Part shown: piece by piece, positions 1 through 11,200 of the stretch
Layout: the number at the start of each line of letters is the position of its first letter
Numbering within the stretch: position 1 is the stretch's first letter
Source of the DNA: Balanoglossus misakiensis
Lineage: Eukaryota; Hemichordata
Assembly: GCA_040954595.2 (NCBI GenBank)
Contig: CM082583.2
Span: 6,324,001 to 6,388,000 of the forward strand
Reading direction: 5' to 3'
Length of the DNA: 64,000 bases
Program-made: the position numbers and the translations under genes
Notes under the pieces: generated by a model
Databases searched by the model: none
What the model was told of the DNA's origin: nothing
Seen by the model: the letters and a program-made list of their open reading frames with translations, nothing else

Positions 1-195
1 AGCCTCGACTTCCACCTCGGAGACATTCTTCATCGGTACGCCCCTCTTCTTCAGAATATTGCTGATGAACCCCAGTGCCGGACTCTCGGGAAACAGCTTT
101 GTCACCACGTCATCCAAAACAATGTAGTGCTCTCCTCGCCGCGAAATGAATGGGAACTCAACATTCTTGAAGACCAGTAATCTATAAGTTGACAT
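1..195 (-). CDS. 5' end of an unrecognised gene, truncated by window edge
   Basis: An open frame of 65 codons runs on the minus strand from an ATG at 195-193 to the window edge without a stop. It begins MSTYRLLVFKNVEF and includes an HYIVLDDVV stretch and a basic ILKKRGVP stretch. Codon use is GC-biased in third positions and the frame ends exactly at base 1, so the gene continues outside the window. The alternation of a short beta-like segment, a GEHYIVL strand and a following helix-rich part is loosely like the start of a Ski/Sno/Dac-type fold, but this is only a pattern impression. It lies head to head with GTPBP3, about 2.4 kb away. Alternative: the ATG may lie inside an internal exon, because a minus-strand AG just after it could serve as an acceptor. 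Confidence 0.55.
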   Translation of the reverse strand, partial: MSTYRLLVFKNVEFPFISRRGEHYIVLDDVVTKLFPESPALGFISNILKKRGVPMKNVSEVEVEA

Positions 196-2560
196 TTTTT
201 CCTCCTCACAGCCAAATGATGTATCTGTCAGATAAGAAAAAAGAAACACTTTTAAGAATGCTGTTAAAAGAAGCTAATTTTGAAACAAGATGGGAAAATT
301 TTCATAATGTAAATTTGTCCAAACAGGCGTGTAAATTTGTTGATATTAACCCCTATACAATGTATATGACACAACACACAATAAAAAATATACAAATTTG
401 CAAACCCTGTATTGCCCATGGGGAAAACTAATGGATAATGTGTACTCTCAAAAATCACACCTTTTGGATAATACATGTAATGATGTATATTTAAATTCAG
501 ATAAAAAAGAAAATTGTTTCACACAAATGTGTCCAAAGACACACTTTCTATATGTACTGCTACATGTATACATTCTTTTTGTCAAACATATCAACAGATT
601 ATGAATAGCATTTCAGTGAGTAAATGTCATCGGTATTTTTAGCAAATGTTTAAAATTAGAACAAAGTAATCTTTTGCAGTGTTTCACTGTGTATAACTTC
701 AAATGAGATGGAATCAAAGCATTTTTTTTTTACAAAAATCAATGTAATTTCCACGTACATTTCACTGAAGTTTGACAACGAAATATTGACTTAGTTTGAA
801 AAACCGGTAATATTGACTTAGTTTGAATACTATTTGCCAAAGTAAATATTTACTTACACCCAAGATCCACCCACACATGAAATACTAGGGTATAGGGCAT
901 ACCAAGGTTAGATTATAAGATACCCTGAGTAATATATTAATTGCACTGTAACTATATGGTTACCATTTTTCAGACAGCATGTAAAAACTAAAATGGCGGT
1001 TCGTGGGTAGCTGAAGTACGGTGGACAGGAGACAAAATCTGAGTCTGCCCAAATTCTGGACGGGGCCCAAATCTATTCCACGTCAAAGGATATTTCATGT
1101 CCCCCTAAATTTCAGTTTGATGGACGAATGTGAACGTTATTCATTGGCTGCATTTTATGAATTACCTGATAAAACATGATATCTCATTTGTACATTGAAC
1201 TACCTTAAATTTGATTATCAGTTTGAATTGCTTGTACAATGTTAATCATTTACCTGCACGTACACAAGGTGAATCACCTTTGACCAAACAGGCGGCCATA
1301 AAATCACTGACAATTTGTCTTTTGTTCATTGTTTCAAGTTTAGTCATGTGTTTAAAAAAGGCATCTCAAAGGAAGTTTTTTGTTTGTGCTGAGAAAGCAC
1401 AGGTGAGAGTGGTGAATTGTTCAAAAGCAGTTCTTTTATTCCTCAGGTCACACCTCATAATTTGAATTTTACAGTACACTGGTAACCACTGATCTATTTC
1501 CAGAATTGCAATAGTGTCCAATTTAGGCTGGGGAGAAGTTGCTTGATACTTCTGCTTTTTCTGATTCTAAACTGCTTATTTTTGCGTGAAAATGCCTAAA
1601 GGAATATTCTTTATTCTGTCCATGAATGATGCATGGTCAGGGCGAGTCTGAGATTGTGTAAGGTGTAGACGGAACAATGGGCTGCAAATACAGTCATACG
1701 TCTGCATGGGCATACGTAATCACGACGGGGAACCCCCTTCTTGGAATAAATTATCTCTGACGTGCTAAGTACGGCTTTATGCGCATTTGGCGTACACAGA
1801 AATGTGCATTTACACAACAAAGCACGAGTTTAGTGTTTACTCATATTAATTAACTAGAAAATAAATCGTGGTTTACTTGACTTCCATTACTGGCATTGGT
1901 TATTGAGAGGGGGTCTATTTTACTACCGTTCGGTTCTTCAACTTCCCGTCTCTGGGTTCAGTGGCAGCTGTCAGTGTCAGCATATTGATTATAAAATATA
2001 AGGTTCTTGAAATACATTCAATGTATTGGTGATTGTGCAATAACCAGCCGCACTCCTCGAAATCATTGGAGGTACGAATAATCATCTACCTCGTGAATCG
2101 ACGATGAACATTTACAGAATGATTCAGACTGAATTGTATGACGGCAGTCAGTCAGCTTCTGCATGCTGCTTAGCCTTATGTCATGTGCGTTCACCTGACG
2201 ACAGTTGTAGTCATTTTGTGTCTTGACGCAATGCGTGTGGATGTACCCAGCAGCATCACAACTTTTCCGCTGCAATCATCTGCATTTGCGAGAATATTAA
2301 ATTGAGTTTTACACTTACGTTTTCTTCTTATTACCACTCTTCTGTTTCATCGCTATACAGTCGAAAAGCCAGGCAGTGATTCTATCTCGGTACTCAGGTG
2401 ACCATCCAGATGAATTGTGGGTAATAAAACAAAATGTCTGCGCCCATAGCAGAAGCACGGAGCACGGAGTGAGTGTCGAGTGGGTCAGGACTCGGGAAAT
2501 TGCCTGTAATACGTACGGTAGCTTGTGTATATCCCTCGAACATCTCTCAACCGCAATGAA
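196..2560. other. Non-coding interval between divergent genes
   Basis: No convincing coding region. Short open frames here lack family resemblance and coding-like codon use. It should hold the promoters of the minus-strand gene at 1-195 and of GTPBP3, but no clear TATA box or initiator was seen. A 19-bp direct repeat lies at 782-827. Confidence 0.5.
782..827. repeat. Short direct repeat, two identical 19-bp copies
   Basis: The unit AATATTGACTTAGTTTGAA occurs at 782-800 and again, identically, at 809-827, separated by 8 bases. The repeat period is 27 bp. Confidence 0.85.
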
Positions 2561-2966
2561 ATGCGCATCGGAACTCTTCTAGGAACTTGCAGTCGAATAC
2601 TGCCGACAAGATATCGCCGACCACGCAGACCATTAACACGATCGCGATGCACACTCGCAAATAAACACAATCGTCAGAACCCGGCTTCGTGTATATTTCT
2701 CCGTTCTACAGGGGAAACAATACTGTCACATTGTGGTTTCAAAACTTACACCCGTGTTGCAAGCCAGACGATTTATTCACTTTCTTCGGGACATGGAAAG
2801 TGTGGCATAGCTGTTATCAGGGTGTCAGGTCCCAATACAGGGAGTGCAATCCGCGGACTGACAAACGAACGAGACACGCCCACTCCTAGGAAGGCGTCGT
2901 TTCGGAAATTTTATGATCCGGTTTCAAGTGAAATTCTAGACCAAGGATTACTTTTGTGGTTCCCAG
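2561..2966 (+). CDS. GTPBP3: GTPBP3 exon 1
   Basis: Encodes residues 1-135: the basic presequence and the start of the N-terminal folate-binding domain, ending LLLWFPG at the junction. Donor CCAG|GTTGTT is weak; exon ends in phase 1. Without splicing the frame reads on to a stop at 3028. Confidence 0.9.
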
Positions 2967-5816
2967 GTTGTTACTTCGTTTTTAACTTAGAATCTTACAC
3001 TTACCAAGTTCATTGTGTCATCAGCTGATGGGGGGGGGGGGGGGGGGTATATAGTCTGTAATTGTACATTTTCTTCAGACTTACTTTTAAGTGAAACAAA
3101 TGAATTGTCAAAATCCATCCCAGGAACACAGAATCACATGATCTGTTTTGTACTGATGACATGTTTAATATGAAGCCTGGTACAATTTGAATGGATATAA
3201 TTCCTATTCAATTCAGGACCACAAAGCTTTACGGGTGAAGATGCTTGTGAATTTCATGTCCATGGCGGTCCGGCTGTCATCAGTGCAATGTATGCAGCTC
3301 TGGACGCAGTACCAGGTCTGAGACATGCAGAAGCTGGGGAGTTTACAAAAAGGTGAATAGGATATCACGTGGTCATCTATATTAACACTACCAGTATGTC
3401 CTTGTCAGTACTGTACCTGAAGTATTTTTGTTGGCTCGTAATTTCCCCCAGACGTATTTGAACAGATTTTTACATTTTAAATGCAGTTTTAAGAACAAAT
3501 GTATTTGTGTACACTGTCTCTCTTGAAAGAGCATTTCAGAATGGCAAATTGGATTTGACAGAAGTGGAAGGGTTGGCAGATTTGATCCATGCTGAGACTG
3601 AAGCTCAGAGAAAACAAGCACTTCGACAGATGCAAGGTGAGCTGGGAAGATTATACAGTGATTGGAGACAGAGGTTAATCAAGGCAAGTCATCCATAATT
3701 TTCATTCTCCCCCCCCCCCCCTCTGCATGCAGTCTTTGTCTGCATTTCTATCACAGTTTCTCATTATCTCTGTAACTTAATCATGAACTTTGTTCTGCAG
3801 TGTGCCGCCAGTGTTGAAGCCTACATTGATTTCAGTGAAGATGACAACATTGAAGACGATGTCTTAGAAAATGGTACGAATCAAACGAGCAATTACATTC
3901 CATTAGTTTCTTGATTTTTAGATTCAAACTGACGGTTTTATTTCACCAGAGTCTTCACCAGAGCTTACACTGGTGTAAAACATTGAGCGTCAACATTCAA
4001 AATACTTGGAGGTTATACATGACAACACACCAGCATAAACGTGTCTTCATCTTTTAACCTCCACAGCATCTGTAGCAGTAAAAACTCTGACAAGAGAAAT
4101 TGAAGACCACTTAGCGGATAACAGAAGAGGCGAACGACTTCGCAGTGGTGTATATATTGCCATAGCAGGGCCTCCTAATGCTGGTAAAAGCAGCCTCCTC
4201 AATGCAATATGTAAGTATGAAAAGTATGTGATTTTTCAGAATTCTCAAACTACTGAACAACTCTGTCGCAAACGCTACATGTATATATACCCACTGTTAT
4301 GTTCCATCAACATGGGATAAATAATGCGATCATTTTAGGTATAACAAACAAACCTATTTACTGATTGACTGAAAAACTCAACAATTAACAAAAAAGCAGA
4401 ACACCAATGAGATGACAGGGGGCGCTATAACAGTTGTAGCTATCAGAATACTACACCTACATTCAAAGCTGCTTGTTGACTAGGAATGAATTTTTGAAAG
4501 TTTGATCTGCATGTCATTGGTTCAGGTCAGAGACCAGCAGCTATAGTTTCACCGATTGCTGGAACTACCAGAGATGTGGTAGAGACGGCTCTCAACATTG
4601 GTGGTTATCCTGTGGTGATCAGTGATACAGCTGGACTTAGAGACACTCAGGATGTGATCGAACTGGAAGGTGTAAGGAGAGCAGTTCAAAGGTCAGTATA
4701 AATCCGTTGAACCAGTTCCCATATTTTTACCATACTCGGACTTCCTTCTGCTAATAAATACACACCATGTACTTTACATACTACCATGCTAACATGCTGG
4801 CCAGTGGGTAAATAGAACCACTGGGATCTTTCCAAGTATGTGTGTATGTTAATGTGTACACGTCTATGTACATGTATGTCTGGCTGTCCATTCTTCCATC
4901 CACATCACCCATCCACATATATTTGTACCTCCTCACCCATGCCAACCCACCGAGACTGGCATGGTGAGCATCCAAGTCACAAACACAGCGATTTTGAATG
5001 AAGCTCTCTTTCTTCTTCTTTTCAGAGCACAGCAAGCCGACATTACAGTACTTGTATTAGATCTGACAGAAATACGACCAGGTGCAGTGGTGAAACACAT
5101 CATGGAAAACCTGAGTCATCTGAGAGAGAAAGAGTCGGTGACACCTGAAATAGCACCCAAGTCACATGACAGTAACAGTCAAACAGACAGTTTGCCACCA
5201 GATTGGACCAAGGATACTATTGTTGTGTTAAACAAACTAGACGCCTTGTCGCCTGAAGACCGGGACATTCGCACATTCGAGGAAACTGCAAAACTGAGGA
5301 ATGTATGTCTGATGTCATGTCTCCATGGTGACAACTTTGACAAATTCTTGGAACTTCTACAAGATAGAGTAAAGACAATGTAAGTGTCAAGACAGGTAGT
5401 TGCTAGGGAATCTCTGAAATCAGTGCATGAGGCCTACTCTAGAATAAAATGTTGCACATAGACTGCTGCAGTGTTCTGTTTAAAACAGATGTGGGATTAC
5501 CCCTGATAAAACAAACTCTACACCCAGTACACACAAACTGATGACACAACACTGCACTACTCACTGATGTCATCTTATTGCTACCTGTAGGTGTGGCAAT
5601 CCTTCCAACGGCAATCCAAGTTTGACTCAAGCGCGGCACAGAAATCATCTACAGAAATGCGTTGAAGCATTACAGACATTTGATGATCACCAGGACTTGG
5701 TGATCGCTGCCGAACATTTACGAATTGCAATGCAAGAGATTGGAAAGATCACTGGCAAAGTGGGCGCTGAGGAAATACTGGATGTTCTCTTTCAGGATTT
5801 CTGTATTGGAAAATAA
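2561..5816 (+). CDS. GTPBP3: GTPBP3/MnmE, mitochondrial tRNA modification GTPase (complete, 8 exons)
   Basis: Joined exons 2561-2966, 3217-3352, 3530-3683, 3801-3873, 4067-4210, 4526-4691, 5026-5379 and 5591-5816 give 552 residues (human about 490). The family, with MTO1, installs the taurinomethyl group on the wobble uridine of mitochondrial tRNAs. Visible parts: an Arg-rich presequence with no acidic residue over about residues 1-40, the N-terminal formyl-folate-binding domain ([22 protein letters not shown]), then the G domain: G1 GPPNAGKSS at about 291-299, G2 TTRD 318-321, G3 DTAG 338-341, G4 NKLD 429-432. The C-terminus FQDFCIGK keeps the conserved Cys of the CxGK motif. The ATG at 2561 was chosen because the presequence starts there; an upstream in-frame ATG at 2525 would add 12 residues. 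Intron 3 has a GC donor. All motifs are intact, so the gene looks functional. Confidence 0.97.
3030..3047 (+). repeat. Poly-G run in GTPBP3 intron 1
   Basis: 18 consecutive G, shortly after the exon 1 donor. A likely sequencing or length-polymorphism hotspot. Confidence 0.95.
3217..3352 (+). CDS. GTPBP3: GTPBP3 exon 2
   Basis: Acceptor TTCAG|GACC, donor AAAAG|GTGAAT. Encodes [17 protein letters not shown] and the following EAGEFTK, strongly matching the folate-binding domain of MnmE proteins. Ends in phase 2. Confidence 0.95.
3530..3683 (+). CDS. GTPBP3: GTPBP3 exon 3
   Basis: Encodes the family signature around [18 protein letters not shown] and the beginning of the helical domain. Acceptor TTGAAAG|A. 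The donor is AAG|GCAAGT, a GC donor; the protein continues in phase 0 into exon 4. Confidence 0.95.
3709..3721 (+). repeat. Poly-C run in GTPBP3 intron 3
   Basis: 13 consecutive C, 26 bases downstream of the GC donor of intron 3. Confidence 0.95.
3801..3873 (+). CDS. GTPBP3: GTPBP3 exon 4
   Basis: Acceptor TTCTGCAG|TGTGCC, donor AATG|GTACGA. Encodes [20 protein letters not shown], the conserved helical-domain segment preceding the G domain. Confidence 0.95.
4067..4210 (+). CDS. GTPBP3: GTPBP3 exon 5 (carries P-loop)
   Basis: Acceptor CTCCACAG|CATC, donor ATAT|GTAAGT. Carries the Walker A/G1 motif [14 protein letters not shown] near its 3' end. Confidence 0.95.
4526..4691 (+). CDS. GTPBP3: GTPBP3 exon 6 (G2 and G3 motifs)
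   Basis: Acceptor GGTTCAG|GTCAG, donor AAAG|GTCAGT. Encodes [12 protein letters not shown] (switch I/G2) and [10 protein letters not shown] (G3), then the EGVRRAVQR helix. Confidence 0.95.
5026..5379 (+). CDS. GTPBP3: GTPBP3 exon 7 (G4 motif)
   Basis: Acceptor CTTTTCAG|AGCAC, donor CAAT|GTAAGT. Encodes the [11 protein letters not shown] strand, a variable Ser/Pro linker, then VVLNKLDAL (G4) and [10 protein letters not shown] (G5-like). Confidence 0.95.
5591..5816 (+). CDS. GTPBP3: GTPBP3 exon 8 (C-terminus)
   Basis: Acceptor CCTGTAG|GTGTGG. Encodes the closing helical domain beginning [16 protein letters not shown] and ending FQDFCIGK, then TAA at 5814-5816. Confidence 0.96.
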
Positions 5817-5817
5817 A
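5812..5817 (+). terminator. Possible poly(A) signal overlapping the GTPBP3 stop codon
   Basis: AATAAA overlaps the TAA stop of GTPBP3 (last codons GGA AAA TAA, then A). If used, the 3' UTR would be only about 15-30 nt. A downstream signal may be the real one. Confidence 0.35.
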
Positions 5818-7899
5818 TTATATCGAAAAATCTGTCTGGTTGTGTATGTCGAGATGCCATGTTAATTTTCATTGTCGTGAATTCTAGCAGGTCAGAATGC
5901 AAGATTGACAGGCACTTTGGACGCAATTTTTGTGATAAAGTAAAACAAATGACACGTTTTTATCCCAAACCTCTGAATTTATTCAGTTTTTCTATCGGAG
6001 AAAAAGAATACAACTTGGTATGCAGGAAAAAAAATCAATTATTGCTGGAAACTTTGTTCAATATCTACAAATACTGCTGTGACCAAGTTAACATCCCTGT
6101 GCCACTAACATACATCAAAAATATGAAAAAGTTGAAAGGAAACTGGTAAGTGTAATGGGGAAAGTCAACATCCAGCTGTAAACTGAAATGAACTGGCAAT
6201 TAAACGAGTCACAATAGAATTAGTTTTTAAGCAAAAACAGTAAACTCGCCACTAATGGTTTTCCAAGCTGATCCGTTGACAACATACAACATTTCAAATG
6301 ATAGTCTACAGTGAGATTTGTCTTAGAACGTTTAGATAATGCCCCAGGAGTTGTCCTCTCAAAGTGTGAAAATAATACAAGACGAGGCAGTAACTGAAAA
6401 CTTCACATCTTTCATGTACTAGTATTTTGTAATTGGGGCGTCCTAATCACGGTAAATACAGCAGCTGCAGCTTTAATTAGCAAATTTACATGTGTAGATA
6501 CGGTTGGAAAACCTGTCACGTAAAACAATCTTACAAGAATCTCTGAACGGCCCTATTGCTTGAATAACTGACAAAATATAGCAAAATTATGATTCACAAT
6601 TGATGAATGGCACCCAGACGTGCATAGCAGAAAGGTCCATCCACTGGAAACAAAGTATAAAAGAAACTACATGTAATACATGTATATCAAAAACATCCAC
6701 AGCTCACCCTAGTTAATACACTTGTGAGTTAAATTACAGCAAGTGCTGAAAATGTAAGCAGATTTATAAAAAAATAAAGTTGAACTAACAAGGCAATCAT
6801 GTACAGACACCGAGTAAATAAATAAATACCAAAACAAAAATGTACCCTAATAAGTCTCACGGATTTGGGGGAGGGGGTTACGAAAAAGAAAACATTGCAC
6901 AGAAGATGTACAAGGTTGGTTACCATGGTCAGTTACCATCCCCACATTTCTCGTCACTTATAGCAAGGGTTACAGTAAGTGGCCACTTGGTAACTGACTG
7001 GTACCAATGAGAAGTCTTGATAATAAATACACCAAAAATTGAAAGAAAAAAAAAAGACCCACAAAATTTGATATCAAATTTCCTAATCCTTAAGCACTTT
7101 TACAAAGTATCCATGGTGACTAGATAAAATAAAAAATCCCCAAAGTAATGTCCCTTAATTTTTTTATAGTGATGCTTTTTTATTTTTTTTTCTACATATC
7201 AGTGTTGGAAATTCCAACGATTATCAAAGAGGACAATGACTTGTATGACAAAGACAATGGCAGATTATTCATGTACACCCCCTGCTGGTTGGGATGTACT
7301 TATTTGGTAAATTTTGTTCTAGCACACTGAACTTGAAAGTCAATTGCCTGGTGGTAACAGTCACTACAAGATGATCAGCAGGGAAAGCCTCACTGTATTA
7401 CCTATATCTACAATCTTGAAGCCGAAAACCAGGTGTATACAACCTTACCTCATCATTTCTTACTATCCAATTTGGTTTTGTACTCAATGTCCATAACACT
7501 GAATCATCGGAAAGATATCAACAATGTCTTATTGGCATACGTCGGCATACGTTGAAATCAGACTTTTTGACTACAGTTAATTGAAAATATTTGGGACTGA
7601 TCTATGTGAAGCAAGTGCACCTCTCTTATCTGTAATCTCCCCACCACAAAGCTCATTGAACGTGGAATTCTCTTGAATGCTATACCCTCAAAGAGTTCCG
7701 ATTTATCACACACTAGATGTTGCAAGAGCTACGTCAGAATGTAAGAACTCTACATAAATTATTTTTCAAAGACCTTGTTGATTGGCTTGCTTGTTGATTG
7801 GACTTTCCCCTCCCATTACAGGTATACACAGTCAGGCAATAGTGATAAAACTGGAGAGAGATTGAGCTTTTTCAACCTAGTAGCAAATATACAACAAAT
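5817..7899. other. Intergenic interval between convergent GTPBP3 and GOLM genes
   Basis: AT-rich and without a supportable gene. An open frame of 96 codons at 5859-6149 begins shortly after GTPBP3 but shows no family resemblance. On the minus strand AATAAA at 7184-7179 could end the GOLM transcript. Confidence 0.5.
7179..7184 (-). terminator. Candidate poly(A) signal for the GOLM transcript
   Basis: Minus-strand AATAAA about 715 nt beyond the GOLM stop codon, inside a T-rich plus-strand tract. Position is reasonable, but the tract is low-complexity and the motif could be chance. Confidence 0.25.
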
Positions 7900-8258
7900 T
7901 TACACATCATTATCTACATTGTTCTCTTCCTCTTCCTCCTCCTCCTCCTCTTGTTCCTCCTCAGCATCATCTCCTCCTCCAACTTTGATGTAATTGGCAT
8001 CATCTTCAATGTCCTTTGCGGCAGGTCCCTCGTCGTCAGCGTAATCCACATCGTTTTCCTCCACGTCACTCTCTTCGTCCTCCTCCTCCTCATCATGGTC
8101 CTCTTTGATATCCTCCGACTCATCCCCCTCATCCTCTACCCTCCCCGCCAAACTATCTTCAATTACTTCTGCATTCTCCCCCTCGCTTTCCCCCCTTTCT
8201 TCTTCTTCTGCTTCATCCTCCCCCTGGTATTCTTCCCCCTCTACATCATTGGCCTCAT
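7900..8258 (-). CDS. GOLM: GOLM exon 9 (acidic C-terminal tail)
   Basis: Acceptor ACTTCATAG|ATGAGG. Encodes 119 residues, mostly Glu and Asp, beginning DEANDVEGEEYQGED and ending NNVDNDV before the stop at 7902-7900. Acidic tails with a Tyr-containing end are typical of GOLM1/GOLM2. On the plus strand it is a CCT/TCC-rich tract that makes spurious Ser and Leu/Phe frames. Confidence 0.88.
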
Positions 8259-11200
8259 CTATGAAGTAAAGAAAGTGAAAATTATGCATTAAAATCATCT
8301 CATGTTCCCCCCCCCCCCCCCCCGCCAGTTAAGTTACCACAATACAGCAATTGATTAGAAGAAAACAGTACTGTCCTGTTTTTTCTCGAAAAGTACAAAT
8401 ATTTTTAAATGCTATGCATATTGTGTGTATCAAAGTCACGCAGGTACATTTTGTTTTGTGTTATGTTTGAGCAACGATTTTCATGTTAGTAGAAGATTAC
8501 AGCAATGATTACTGTAAGAGGAAACAACACGATGCAATACATATAGTTAGTATTGGTACATGTACATGCAAAGTTGCATTTTTGCCCTGCATAAACATGC
8601 ACAATGCGTGGCTCCTGAAATTATCCAGCTACTGGGAAAAATTGGGCAAAATAGCTAGCTACTGAGAGGGCAAGTCGACAAAATAGCTAGCTACCAACAG
8701 TGAAATTGATAGAATAGCTAATTGCAAGGGGGAAATTGCCAAAAAGTGGACAGAATATCTTGGTATTGGGACAGACAATATATCCAGCTACTGTAGGATA
8801 AGTGGGCAAAATATCTAGCAAAGGTATTGGGAAAGATATAGTATCTGACTATAACAATCTGATAAAATTTCTGGCAACTGACTCTAGGGAGACAAAATGT
8901 CTAATTCTGGGATTAAAGAGGACCCACTGAACAACGAAATGCTGAAAAGTTACCAAAAATCTTTGATTTTATAGGGGACGAAATAAGTGCAGAGACTTGG
9001 TATAAACTAAGAAGCAAAACATATATGCTTAGTGGGAATGATTGATGAAATATGCTGCTAGCGTAAGTGGGTGACTTATACAGCAACGAGGGGTACGTGC
9101 GTAAAACATGCCAGATACTGGGGAGAGACAGTGGACAAAACATGACCAGCTCTAGGACCCGTCCTATTGCTATAAGCCCCACTGGTATACCTTGCACATC
9201 ATTGTCAGCTCTCTCTTCAAACAATTCATTCCTCTTGCCTTCACCCTGTAAAACGTAAAGCCAGGAACGTAAAAAGCCACCGCCATTATATTTGCATGCC
9301 ACATACAGTCCAAAAATGACAGGGAATATAGAACACTGAAATGAAACTTGTTAGATCACAGGAAACGAAGAACAAAAAGGAACAGATGCGAAACAGGAAG
9401 TTGTGTTTTTCTTTCTTCTCAGAATCATTTGATGCAACAGTTTCCAGATAAAAGGGTTCATAGTGGTCGGGGTTTGAGACGCCACAGTACTGAATGTCTC
9501 CAGTATTTCAAAACACTGTGCTGTCATTTTAAATGCTGACATATAAAGTATATCTAACAAATCAGAGAATATTTTTTACGCATATAATTTAGTGAAACCA
9601 GAACCAACATAAAAACCCTTTACACTGTTGAAGACGTTGGTTTATGTTGATGAATTTGACAAGAGACTAGAAACAGTCAACAGATTGTGTTAAGTATTAA
9701 CAACAGAAACAGATAAAGAATGAGGAGTATTAAACATTTATGAAGATCTTCCACATTACTCGGTCTTGTATCAAACAACTCACAAATTTCAACTAGGAGT
9801 TGTTCATGTATGATGTATGCACTGTACAATACAATATCTGATGACCAACAAAAACACGTTTTTGGACAGAATACTGCAGCCCACAAAACATCCAAGGAAA
9901 ACAGTTTTATTTACCTCTTCTTGCAGGTTCTCCTCTGAAAAATAAAATAGATGCAATTAATTGTTTGCCATCATTTACAACCTTACACACATTTATTTAT
10001 GATGTAATTTTTGTGGGGCAAATCCCATTTGCAGGGCACAACATCACAGCTATGCAATGAACTGTGATGCCTTCTCCATTTTATATATACATGTACAATG
10101 TTATCACACACCAGCGTTGTAAATTCAGAGAAATGCCTGGTCAGATACAGGGATTTGCACATCCATCTGTCAACCTCGGACAGCTTGAATGTCTAAATTC
10201 CCCAACCAACCCATGAGTCTACTGAATAGTTCCACAGCAATGAGCCCACCTACCTCTGTTCACATCCTGTTCTCCCAGTCCGCCTCTATCAGCTTCCATC
10301 TCAACCATCCCGGGATCCCCATCCTGTGGTCTCCCTGCGAAATGATGCAAGGTTACATCAAGAATATGAAGAAAAAACTTCAGGATTATCGATACGGATT
10401 ATTTTAATACCTTTGACAGGGACTCATAAAAAGTAAAACTACTGAAAGTCCAGCATGAAAATTTCACAAATGTGTAAAACTAAAAGTTAACCATACCGTC
10501 TATTTGTTGATTCATATCTCTGCCCTCATCTGGCCTGGAATTAAATATTATACACAAAGTATAAGTATAATACATTAAATGATTACAACTATAGGCAATA
10601 TTCTTCCAAAATGCCGCAGTAAAATGGGCCTGGGTGTCTAAGAAATCATACTTAATATACTTTTGTACTTTTCATGTTAGTAGATTACTTTTATACTATA
10701 CCAAAGTTTTTACCTCTGTAAATTTTCTTGATATTGTAGTCTGTTGTCATCCATTTCTGCCGGCTGAGCAGGGATTTGTTCTTGGTTTACATTCTGAAAC
10801 ATTACATAAATCTCTGTCTTAAGTTAATTTTTTTTTTAAGTTTATAGACTTTCACTGAGGGATTAGGGAAACTTTCAGAAGGGTTGTCAAAAGTTTACTT
10901 TAGATTGGGAAAACTTGTGGGTGAGATGGGGGGGGGGGGTTGAGTAAACTTGAATAAACTATTAAATACCCTCCTCCAAAACCCAGGGAGACAAATATCA
11001 TCTTACATGCAGATCCATCCCAACTTATATGTACCACCAACATCTTTTCGGCCCACATTCTACACCCATAGCAACATTCATAACATGTTCAATGTTACTG
11101 AAATCCATACTATGTATCTTCATTCTCACATGAGCAATACTCTTGCCAATAGACTGGAACTAAAACTCTTGCAATAGGCTACTTTTGCACTATTGAGACT

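Noticed and set aside
198-209. Plus-strand acceptor-like TTTTTTCCTCCTCACAG before a frame at 210
   Set aside because: The following plus-strand frame has no coding character, while the minus strand here carries a convincing start codon and frame.
7914-8292. Frames rich in Arg/Met or Leu/Phe over the GOLM tail exon
   Set aside because: Out-of-frame readings of the Glu/Asp-codon tract.
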